A stretch of DNA of 7,035 bases, from the NCBI GenBank assembly GCA_009916335.1, contig SAAR01000178.1, positions 1 through 7,035 of the forward strand, read 5' to 3'. Below, piece by piece: positions 1 through 5,465 of this stretch. How positions within the stretch are numbered: position 1 is the stretch's first letter; the number at the start of each line of letters is the position of its first letter. The translations under genes were made by a program, and so were the position numbers. The stretch comes from Erysipelotrichia bacterium (GTDB taxonomy: Bacteria; Bacillota_I; Bacilli_A; Erysipelotrichales; Erysipelotrichaceae). The notes under the pieces were generated by a model, which saw only the letters and a list, made by a program, of their open reading frames with translations, was not told where the DNA came from and did not search any database.

Positions 1-286
1 GAATAGAACTTGCTCAAATTGACGTGTGGAGAGTCATAGTAAAGAAGGGTGAGTTTAATGTTGGCTCCAAATGTGTTTATGTAGAAATTGATTCTGTGCT
101 TCCAGAAATTGAACAATTTGAGTTCCTGCGCAATAAGAACTTCCGCATAAAAACCCTGAAGATGGCTGGGGTGGTTAGCCAAGGTATCTGCTTCCCGTTG
201 GACATATTGCCGAAAAGAATGATAATATAGGTGAAGATGTTACAGACGTTCTTGGTATAAAACAATTTCAACGACCCCATAGCTAA
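1..286 (+). pseudogene. RNA ligase (DRB0094/Rnl5-like) N-terminal fragment, frameshifted and cut by an IS
   Basis: The frame is open from the window's first bases and reads IELAQIDVWRVIVKKGEF, then VYVEIDSVLPE, FLRNKNFRIKT and GVVSQGICFPLDILP. This series is typical of the N-terminal region of ATP-dependent RNA ligases like Deinococcus DRB0094, which seal RNA nicks. The family identity comes from recalled motifs, not a search. The frame closes at 228-230. The next frame continues the family pattern from 212 (EKNDNIGEDVTDVLGIKQF), so one base was probably lost around 210-214. After about position 268 the homology ends in the insertion-sequence right end, and the shifted frame stops at 284-286. 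The nucleotidyltransferase domain with the catalytic lysine is absent, and no remainder of the gene is seen beyond the element. It cannot encode an active ligase. A GTG at 24 could be taken as a start, but homology extends upstream of it. Confidence 0.72.
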
Positions 287-415
287 AGCTAGGGGATTCT
301 TGCTTCACCAACTGTTGCCTACTCTCACATTGTGATGATAGGTCTTACATAGTCTCCACAAGCTAGATTATACTGTTCCCGTATGCCCTACGGTGCAGTT
401 TATATACCTATAGAT
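269..415 (-). ncRNA. Putative omega RNA (TnpB guide RNA scaffold) at the IS right end
   Basis: TnpB nucleases use an RNA copied from the 3' end of tnpB through the element's right end, with the flanking host sequence as guide. The 147 bases after the tnpB stop encode no protein and can fold repeatedly. Pairs seen are ACTG/CAGT enclosing CCGTA/TACGG (372-399), CCTA/TAGG enclosing TCAC/GTGA (318-342), and the terminal hairpin (275-295). On the minus strand the RNA would run from within tnpB or its stop to about 269. The guide would then be read from positions below about 269, in the RNA ligase remnant. The 5' end and exact guide junction are not visible. No separate promoter was identified; these RNAs are often processed from tnpB mRNA. 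Confidence 0.55.
275..295. repeat. IS right-end subterminal hairpin
   Basis: CCCC-A-TAGCT-AA-AGCTA-GGGG forms an imperfect palindrome of nine base pairs with one bulged A and a two-base loop. IS200/IS605 elements carry such a hairpin a few bases inside the end; TnpA binds it as single-stranded DNA. On the minus strand, just inside it, is GAAGCAAGAAT, a sequence resembling other right ends of this family. The hairpin sits where RNA ligase coding homology stops. Confidence 0.7.
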
Positions 416-1513
416 TTATATTGCTAGCATTTCTAATCCTTTGTTTAGAATATTAATGCTGGCATTTAAATCTCTATCATGTTGTGTATGACAAATGGGG
501 CATTCCCAGTTTCTGATTTGTAGGTTTTTCACCTCTTTATTTCGGTAGCCACATTGTGAACAAGTTTGGCTACTTGGATACATGGTAGGGATTCTCACAA
601 TCGTGGCTCCATACCACTCTGCTTTGTATTCCAGCATGTCAAAAAACTTCGACCAAGATACTGACGCCATGCTTTTTGCGAGATTACGATTACGAATCAT
701 ATTTTTTACGCTTAAATTTTCAATGCAGATAGTTTGGTTTTCGCTAACTAACATGGTCGATATTTTTTGTAAAAAGTCATTTCTTTGATTCGTAATTTTT
801 TCATGGATTCTAGCCACTTTAATACGTTGTTTATTTCGATTGTTTGAACCATTTACCTTTTTGGAGAGTTTTCGCTGTGCTTTAGCTAGTTTATCCATTG
901 CTTCCTCTAGGTGTTTAGGGTTTTCCATCGTATTGCCATTGCTGTCAGTATAGAACTCTTTAATGCCGACATCAATGCCAATCACGCCAGCGTTATTAAT
1001 ATGCATTTGTGGTTCAAAATCCACGTTTAAAACAGCGAAATACTTACCAGAAGGCGTTCTTTCGATGGTTGCATTATTAATTTTCCCAATGGGCATGCTT
1101 TGTTTGACTTTCACAAAACCCAATTTAGGAAGCTTTAAACGCTTTCCCTCAATACGAATCCCATTTCCCTGATTTAAAGTTCGATAGGATTGACGATGGT
1201 TGTGCTTACTTTTAAAGGTAGGGTGTTTCGCTCGCTTTTGAAAGAAGTTAACAAAACCCTTGTCTAAATCACGCAAAGACTGTTGTAAAGCAATACTATC
1301 TACACTTTTTAAAAAAGCAAACTCATCTTCTCTTTTTAATGCCGTAAGCATAGCTGACGTTTGACAGTATCCCACTTTAGAACCGTTTTTGTAGGCTTCC
1401 TCACGCATAGCTAATGCTTTATTGTAAATCAAACGACAACAACCTAAAGTTTGTGCAATTAAGTTCTTTTGTGTTTGATTTGGATAGATTCTAAACTTCA
1501 CCCTTTTTTGCAT
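416..1513 (-). CDS. tnpB: TnpB, RNA-guided DNA nuclease of IS200/IS605 element
   Basis: This is a 365-residue protein, a usual TnpB length. The N-terminal part (about 1-120) has the helix-turn-helix-like start MQKRVKFRIYPN common in the family. The RuvC-type nuclease is split, with D181 in GIDVGIKEF, E265 in CIENLSVKNM and D348 in HDRDLNASINI. A zinc ribbon lies between the last two motifs (C318, C321, C338, C341 in CSQC and CPIC). All catalytic and metal-binding residues are present and the frame is unbroken, so it looks functional. TnpB cuts DNA at sites matching its omega RNA next to a short element-specific motif, which favours retention of the element. The start ATG overlaps the tnpA stop as TAATG, with AAAGGAAA upstream as ribosome site. 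With the IS left end lost, it probably depends on read-through from upstream. Confidence 0.93.
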   Translation of the reverse strand: MQKRVKFRIYPNQTQKNLIAQTLGCCRLIYNKALAMREEAYKNGSKVGYCQTSAMLTALKREDEFAFLKSVDSIALQQSLRDLDKGFVNFFQKRAKHPTFKSKHNHRQSYRTLNQGNGIRIEGKRLKLPKLGFVKVKQSMPIGKINNATIERTPSGKYFAVLNVDFEPQMHINNAGVIGIDVGIKEFYTDSNGNTMENPKHLEEAMDKLAKAQRKLSKKVNGSNNRNKQRIKVARIHEKITNQRNDFLQKISTMLVSENQTICIENLSVKNMIRNRNLAKSMASVSWSKFFDMLEYKAEWYGATIVRIPTMYPSSQTCSQCGYRNKEVKNLQIRNWECPICHTQHDRDLNASINILNKGLEMLAI

Positions 1514-1785
1514 TATCCCATCTTTCCTTTCTGTCTTTGTGATGTTTTCTGACTTTCAATATATTGCTTGATGATTTCCAAAGGTGCATCACCAACGCTC
1601 GAAACAAAATAGCTGTTCGTCCAAAGTGTAGGCATTCTAGTTTTTAAGGAAGGAAATTCACTTCTCAAAACTCTAGAAGTATATCCTTTTAAGGACTTCA
1701 CAGCTTTATGTATACCATATTGTGGGTCCACTTCCATGAGAATATGAACATGATCTGGCATAATTTCCATTTCAATAATATCACG
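1513..1785 (-). pseudogene. tnpA: TnpA, IS200/IS605 Y1 transposase, N-terminally truncated
   Basis: The frame from ATG 1770 gives 85 residues against about 130-150 for the family. The C-terminal part is well preserved: the HUH motif as HVH (residues 7-9 in MPDHVHIL), KSLKGYTSR, LWTNSYFVSSVG, and the catalytic tyrosine Y70 in IIKQYIESQ. Homology continues upstream of the ATG for a few codons (DIIEME). It then turns into unrelated sequence with an in-frame stop at 1834-1836, so roughly the first 40-50 residues are lost. TnpA acts as a dimer that nicks and joins single-stranded DNA at the IS ends. The missing N-terminal strands belong to the HUH fold, so activity is unlikely. It overlaps tnpB by one base. 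Confidence 0.85.
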
Positions 1786-1787
1786 GG

Positions 1788-1810
1788 AACAACCCTCAAA
1801 ACAACCCTCA
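1788..1810. repeat. Two-copy 11-bp direct repeat, period 12
   Basis: AACAACCCTCA occurs at 1788-1798 and again at 1800-1810, separated by one A. It lies where recognisable TnpA coding ends, so it may mark the breakpoint that removed the element's left part. The link to the deletion is inference. Confidence 0.75.
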
Positions 1811-1823
1811 CTTTTTCTACCAC

Positions 1824-1837
1824 TTAGTTTAAACTAA
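1824..1837. repeat. Perfect 14-bp palindrome between tnpA remnant and terminator
   Basis: TTAGTTTAAACTAA equals its own reverse complement. It sits in the short noncoding stretch (about 1786-1868) between the truncated tnpA and the terminator of the surface-protein gene. No gene start that it could regulate is intact nearby. It may be a protein-binding site or a remnant of an end structure. Confidence 0.6.
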
Positions 1838-1863
1838 CTTTTTTCAAATTCCTCATAATCCAT

Positions 1864-1901
1864 AAGAAAAGAGGCTGTTTTCCCACTTGTTACAGCCTCT
1901 T
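1864..1901 (-). terminator. Intrinsic terminator of the Ig-like surface-protein gene
   Basis: Read on the minus strand, AAGAGGCTGT pairs perfectly with ACAGCCTCTT (10 bp, 13-base loop, stem 1869-1901) and runs into TTTTCTT. It starts 23 bases after the stop codon of the upstream gene. On the plus strand there is no T-run after the stem, so it acts in one direction. It also separates the surface-protein gene from the IS genes. Confidence 0.88.
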
Positions 1902-1924
1902 GCGTTCTAATCAAAACTCATGAT

Positions 1925-2980
1925 TTATTGCCATCCACGATACCAATAAATTGACCATTTATATGACCCATCACTAAAAATTACTCGTGTAGTACCAAAC
2001 CCATGTGTTGCTTTCGTCCATTGTGGTTGTGCATACGCCCATGCAAATGCGTCTTCCTGTGTATCAAACAATGGGCTTTGCATACTTAATGCAACATCCG
2101 AAGTTTCATCATACATATACGTTCTTCCATCATCTACGATATAAGGAGTTGTGTTAGCAGGTGTGTTGTTACTTCCACCACCATTTGCACTTCCCCCGTT
2201 TGTTGCACTTCCACTGTTGGCAGAACCACCATTCCCAGCGTTGCTAGAGTTAGACGTTGTGTTTTGGCTTGTAGAAGCATTGTTGCTTGCTTCTGCTTCT
2301 TCCTGTGCTTTCTTTTCTGCCTCAGCAATCTTATCTTTCAATGCTTGGCTTTGGTATACTGTTCCATCTAATGCTTTGCTGACACCATTTTCTTTTTCTG
2401 CTTCTTCCAAAGATACCACTTTCACATTCACTTTTTCTGTGGCTTTATTGTTGTATTTGTCTTTGGCAGTTACGTTTAATTCATAAGTACCAGTGTTTGC
2501 TAAATCGACTTTCTTGCTATCGACCGTAATTGCAACTTCACTCAAATCCTCAGCTTGAAAGAATTTTGTGAAGTCTACATCTACTGCATTTTGTTCCACT
2601 ACAATTTCTTTCATCAAGTCTTTAAAATTAGGTGCTTTACTGTCTTTTACTTCAATCTCAAAATCCACCTCTTTTTTGTTGTATTTAATCGTTGCTTTAT
2701 AAGTACCAACTTTTGCATACTCTTTGTCTTTCTCATTTTCTACTTTGTTAACAGACATGTTTGCTTTTGCTAATACATCTTTATCTTTTGTTTCTAAATA
2801 GTCTTTCACATTCGTAGAAATCTTTTTTCCATACTCTACCACAAACGTTTTTTCTTTTAATGCTAATGGGTTGTCATGTGGCATAGCAAATGCAATCAAT
2901 GTTGCCACAACGACTAAAGAAGCCACCAACCCTGTCGCATATACTTTTTTCTTTCCAAACTTCTCAAATAATTTTTTCAT
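1925..2980 (-). CDS. Membrane-anchored extracellular protein with two Ig-like domains
   Basis: This is a 351-residue protein of unknown specific function. The N-terminus is MKKLFEKFGKKK, followed by a hydrophobic segment at about 15-32 (TGLVASLVVVATLIAFAM), which is a signal anchor with no clear cleavage or lipobox cysteine. Two similar beta-rich domains follow, about 38-112 and 113-189. Each ends in a pattern like GTYKATIKYNKK...FEIEVKD or GTYELNVTAKDKYNN, typical of bacterial Ig-like (DUF5011-type) repeats. A charged, probably helical stretch (about 190-231) leads to a Ser/Gly/Asn-rich linker (232-279) with GGSAN repeats. The C-terminal domain (280-351) is rich in aromatics (FAWAYAQPQW, WSIYWYRGW) and I do not recognise it. 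No LPXTG sorting motif is present. The start is supported by a purine-rich AGAGAGA about 8 bases upstream. It has its own terminator and appears to be a single-gene unit. A role in cell-wall or host-surface contact is inference. Confidence 0.85.
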   Translation of the reverse strand: MKKLFEKFGKKKVYATGLVASLVVVATLIAFAMPHDNPLALKEKTFVVEYGKKISTNVKDYLETKDKDVLAKANMSVNKVENEKDKEYAKVGTYKATIKYNKKEVDFEIEVKDSKAPNFKDLMKEIVVEQNAVDVDFTKFFQAEDLSEVAITVDSKKVDLANTGTYELNVTAKDKYNNKATEKVNVKVVSLEEAEKENGVSKALDGTVYQSQALKDKIAEAEKKAQEEAEASNNASTSQNTTSNSSNAGNGGSANSGSATNGGSANGGGSNNTPANTTPYIVDDGRTYMYDETSDVALSMQSPLFDTQEDAFAWAYAQPQWTKATHGFGTTRVIFSDGSYKWSIYWYRGWQ

Positions 2981-2999
2981 AATTTATCTCTCTCTTTCT

Positions 3000-3019
3000 A
3001 GGTGGAAATGTTTCCACCT
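3000..3019. repeat. Perfect 9-bp inverted repeat in the leader of the surface-protein gene
   Basis: AGGTGGAAA, a two-base gap and TTTCCACCT form a perfect hairpin or dyad ending 20 bases before the surface-protein start codon. In mRNA it would be a stable hairpin just ahead of the ribosome site. In DNA it could be an operator. On the plus strand it is followed by a T-rich tract and resembles a terminator, but no plus-strand gene leads into it. Confidence 0.65.
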
Positions 3020-3035
3020 TATTTTTATTTTTTCT

Positions 3036-3331
3036 TTATAATTTAAAATGCACAACAAACTCAGGTGGGAGTTGCTTATCTGTCTTTCATTATAACGCTG
3101 TGTGGCAACTAAATCGCTGTTTTCACATGTCTTTTCAACATCTGCTTTAGTAGGTATTGTAGAAATATCTTCAAAGTACGTTGTCATGGTTCCTGAATTA
3201 GCAAAAACCTGTGCTTTGTGAATTGTCTTACGATACCCATCATTAATCATTCTAAACGTTGCACACATAGCTTTATCCATGTCTTTATCAACAGATTTAA
3301 CTAATGTATTGAACTTCTTTTGCTTTAATCT
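3036..3331 (-). pseudogene. Decayed reading frame of unknown family
   Basis: A minus-strand frame is open from the terminator near 3331 down to 2984, with its first ATG at 3280. It has no Shine-Dalgarno site there, and coding-like sequence (KFNTLVKSVDKDMDKAMCA) extends upstream of that ATG. The part to about 3095 looks protein-like (MINDGYRK, FANSGTMTTYFEDIS, CENSDLVATQRYNE). After that this frame turns into leader-like sequence. Another frame offers a more natural ending, KTDKQLPPEFVVHFKL, stopping at 3036-3038. This suggests a frameshift near 3085-3095 and a gene that has lost its 5' part. I do not recognise the family. It could also be chance, since the region also has to hold the promoter of the downstream surface-protein gene. 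No convincing -35/-10 pair was found. Confidence 0.35.
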
Positions 3332-3356
3332 AAAAAAAACTGGATTATCCAGTCTA
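3332..3356 (-). terminator. Intrinsic terminator of the malic enzyme-fumarase-cutC operon
   Basis: On the minus strand ACTGGAT-A-ATCCAGT (3339-3353) forms a hairpin followed directly by a run of eight Ts. It begins eight bases after the cutC stop codon. The stem is short, but the T-tract is long and uninterrupted, so it should end the four-gene transcript. Confidence 0.85.
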
Positions 3357-3361
3357 TTTTA

Positions 3362-4105
3362 TCACTTGCTTTCATTCATTTTTGCTAATATCGCTTGCAC
3401 TCTTTCTTGATCAACAACATCATAGCGATTCGTTTCTATAAATGAGAAATTAACCCCATAATTAGAAGTTGTAGGATCGTGTAGCTTTGTTTTACAAGAG
3501 GAATGAATTTGTTTTAAGCCAGTGTTTGCTAATACATAATCGACATTATCCTCATTAATGCCACAACCTGCTAATATTTCTATTTGTGAACCATATAAAT
3601 CCTGCATCTTTTTAAGTTTATTCACACCTTCTACTGCTTTGACATTTGCCCCACTGGTTAAAATACGATCAACACCACATGCAATAATATCAACAAAGCC
3701 TTGTGCATAATCATTAACGACATCAATAGCACGATGGAATACCGCTTCTTTTCCATATTGATGAATAAGAGCGACCATCTTTTCACTTTGTTCTTTATCA
3801 ACCGTTTTATCTTCCTTGAGGAAAGCAAAAGCAAGTCCATCTGCACCATGTTCAAGTAAAATTTTTGCATCTGCAAACATCACTTCTCTATCTTCTTCTA
3901 AATAGCAAAAACCAGCCCCACGATTTCTAAGCATACAAATCACTTTTAAATCTGTATCTTGTTTTACTTTAATAAGTGTCGCTAAAGAAGGAGTTAACCC
4001 TCCCATATGCAACGCACTATTCAATTCAATTCGTTTTGCCCCACCACGATATGCTTGTAAAGCGTCATAGTAAGAACCACAACAAACTTCTAACACTTTA
4101 TTCAT
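3362..4105 (-). CDS. cutC: CutC family protein (copper homeostasis protein CutC)
   Basis: With the start at ATG 4105 the product is 247 residues, the normal size for CutC, a TIM-barrel protein. Family motifs in order are LEVCC (5-9), RIELN (25-29), GGLTPS (35-40), the paired arginines of MLRNRGAGFCY (58-68), FHRAID (123-128), RILTSG (147-152), AGCGI (179-183) and HSSC (201-204). The name comes from copper tolerance in E. coli, but the biochemical role is unsettled. A longer start at 4138 is possible but would add 11 non-family residues inside fumarase beta. The chosen start has AAAGGAAA upstream. Its ATG lies inside the end of the fumarase beta gene (ATGAATAA, 8-base overlap), so translation is probably coupled. 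It is the last gene of the operon. Confidence 0.9.
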   Translation of the reverse strand: MNKVLEVCCGSYYDALQAYRGGAKRIELNSALHMGGLTPSLATLIKVKQDTDLKVICMLRNRGAGFCYLEEDREVMFADAKILLEHGADGLAFAFLKEDKTVDKEQSEKMVALIHQYGKEAVFHRAIDVVNDYAQGFVDIIACGVDRILTSGANVKAVEGVNKLKKMQDLYGSQIEILAGCGINEDNVDYVLANTGLKQIHSSCKTKLHDPTTSNYGVNFSFIETNRYDVVDQERVQAILAKMNESK

Positions 4106-4619
4106 ATAAATTGTTTCCTTTCCAATCAATCGCAACACTTACTGGAAAATCTTTCACTTCCAATTTTTGTATCGCTTCTGCCCCTAAATCTTCAAAGGCA
4201 ATCATTTCTGCTTTGACAATGGATTTGCTAAGTAATGCCCCTGCTCCTCCAATTGCTACTAGATAAACACCATGATTACGCTTAATGGCATCGACAACAC
4301 TTTGTGTACGATACCCTTTACCAATTGTAGCACTCACTCCCAGATCATATAAACGTGGTGCATAAGCGTCCATACGCATACTCGTGGTAGGTCCTGCACT
4401 ACCAAACACTTTCCCTGGTGGTGTTGGGGTTGGTCCAACATAATAAATCGTTGCCTCTTTTAATGCAATCGGCAAAGTTTCCTTACGATCTAACATTTCA
4501 CATAAACGTTTATGTGCAGCATCTCTTGCCGTATAAATCGTTCCACTAAGATACACAAGATCCCCTGCTTTTAATGTTTCACATTTCTCTTTTGTAAGAG
4601 GTGTTGTTATACGAATCAT
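4098..4619 (-). CDS. fumB: Class I fumarate hydratase, beta subunit
   Basis: This is a 173-residue protein matching the C-terminal half of class I Fe-S hydro-lyases, which in many anaerobes is a separate beta subunit (relative of TtdB). Motifs are YYVGPTPTPPGK (59-70), GPTTSMRMD (76-84), IGKG (99-102), GGAGAL (124-129) and FEDLGAEAI (142-150). With the alpha subunit it interconverts fumarate and malate in the cytoplasm. Tartrate dehydratase is the main alternative, but the malic enzyme next door favours fumarase. The start ATG shares one base with the alpha stop (TAATG), and AGGAGG lies 7 bases upstream, inside the alpha gene. The symbol is used for the beta subunit and does not mean the E. 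coli FumB isozyme. Confidence 0.92.
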   Translation of the reverse strand: MIRITTPLTKEKCETLKAGDLVYLSGTIYTARDAAHKRLCEMLDRKETLPIALKEATIYYVGPTPTPPGKVFGSAGPTTSMRMDAYAPRLYDLGVSATIGKGYRTQSVVDAIKRNHGVYLVAIGGAGALLSKSIVKAEMIAFEDLGAEAIQKLEVKDFPVSVAIDWKGNNLYE

Positions 4620-5464
4620 TAAATAACCTCCTTTGCATGTCTAGTAACATGACATGAAATATTGACTGCACAAGGTAATCCTGCAATATGTGTAGGAAAG
4701 TGTTCAATATTAATCTTAAAAACAGTTGTATCTCCTTTTAATCCTTGTGGACCAATATTAAGAGCATTGGCTTGTGCTAATAAATCTTCCTCTAGTTTTG
4801 CATATTTTTCATCAGGATTCGGTAAAGAACAATCACGCAACGTTGCTTTTTTAGCGAGCATTGACGCATAATCAAAAGTTCCACCAATGCCAACTCCTAC
4901 CACCATTGGTGGACAAGCATTAGGTCCTGCCTTTTTAATCGCAGAAAGAACAACTTCTTTTACACCTTCTACCCCTTGTGCAGGTTTTAACATCGTAATC
5001 ACTGACATATTTTCACTACCAAACCCTTTACAGCCAACCTCTAAAACAACTTGATCGCCACTAACGATTTCAAAATAGATAATACATGGTGTATTATTTT
5101 TTGTATTTTTGCGTTCAAACAAAGGATCGCTGACGATACTCTTTCTTAAATAGCCTTCTTCATAACCTAAAGCCACTCCTTCATTAATCGCTTCCTTTAT
5201 ATCTCCATCAACAAGTACAACCTCTTGACCAATTTTTGCAAACACGATGACCATACCCGTATCCTGACAAATAGGAATATGATCTTCTTTCGCAATGCGT
5301 GCATTTTCTAACAATAATGTTAAAGTTTCTTTCCCTATTTTACTTGTTTCTGTTTTTGCACTTGCTTTCAACATGGCTTCAATATCACTAGGATATGCAT
5401 AATTAATATTTTGCACCATCATCGCAATTCGTTTCGTAATCTCTTTTACACTAATTTCTCTCAT
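4619..5464 (-). CDS. fumA: Class I fumarate hydratase, alpha subunit
   Basis: This is a 281-residue protein, the usual length for the separate alpha subunit that holds the 4Fe-4S cluster. Three cysteines in conserved settings are the likely ligands: C66 in PICQDTGM, C184 in NACPPMVVGVGIGGT and C271 in CHVTRH. Other family stretches are LRKSIVSDPLFERKNT (106-121) and GCKGFGSENMS (144-154). It acts with the beta subunit in the reversible hydration of fumarate to malate. Such enzymes are oxygen-sensitive, which fits an anaerobe. The start lies one base after the malic enzyme stop (TAAAATG) with only a weak ribosome site (GGTAAG), so translation is likely coupled to the upstream gene. Tartrate dehydratase alpha is a less likely alternative. 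Confidence 0.93.
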   Translation of the reverse strand: MREISVKEITKRIAMMVQNINYAYPSDIEAMLKASAKTETSKIGKETLTLLLENARIAKEDHIPICQDTGMVIVFAKIGQEVVLVDGDIKEAINEGVALGYEEGYLRKSIVSDPLFERKNTKNNTPCIIYFEIVSGDQVVLEVGCKGFGSENMSVITMLKPAQGVEGVKEVVLSAIKKAGPNACPPMVVGVGIGGTFDYASMLAKKATLRDCSLPNPDEKYAKLEEDLLAQANALNIGPQGLKGDTTVFKINIEHFPTHIAGLPCAVNISCHVTRHAKEVI

Positions 5465-5465
5465 T

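Larger units (their letters stand above)
269..1785 (-). mobile_element. Left-truncated IS200/IS605-family element (tnpA remnant plus tnpB)
   Basis: A TnpA (Y1 HUH transposase) remnant and a full-length TnpB gene lie in the same direction and overlap by one base (TAATG). Such elements have hairpin ends rather than inverted terminal repeats. The right end, at low coordinates, has a subterminal hairpin at 275-295. The junction with the RNA ligase gene lies near 268-274, inferred from where ligase-like coding ends. The left end is missing: TnpA starts in the middle of the protein, and a host gene terminator follows within about 90 bases. Both boundaries are estimates. Without an intact TnpA and left end the element should be immobile unless helped in trans by a related copy, and even then it lacks one end. 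Confidence 0.75.

Noticed and set aside
24..230. Complete 68-residue protein starting at GTG 24
   Set aside because: Family homology continues upstream to the window edge and downstream in another frame, so this is part of a broken RNA ligase gene.
318..399. CRISPR array or short repeat cluster in the IS right end
   Set aside because: The hairpins differ in sequence and there are no regularly spaced direct repeats. The region fits an omega RNA scaffold.
269..1785. Complete, active IS605-type transposon
   Set aside because: TnpA lacks its N-terminal part and no left-end hairpin is found before the host terminator.
2151..2486. Plus-strand 111-residue reading frame opposite the surface-protein gene
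   Set aside because: It is hydrophobic low-complexity sequence produced by antisense reading of the Ser/Gly/Asn linker and helical stretch. The minus frame has domain structure, a start and a terminator.
3000..3040. Plus-strand intrinsic terminator (hairpin plus T-rich tract)
   Set aside because: It looks right in form, but no plus-strand gene leads into it. It is better treated as a dyad in the leader of the minus-strand gene.
2984..3280. Genuine 98-residue gene
   Set aside because: There is no ribosome site at its ATG, coding-like sequence extends upstream of the start, and the 3' part overlaps the leader of the next gene. It is kept only as a probable remnant.
4662..4871. Plus-strand frames within fumarase, cutC and tnpB
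   Set aside because: All are antisense shadows of well-supported minus-strand genes, without ribosome sites or recognisable domains.
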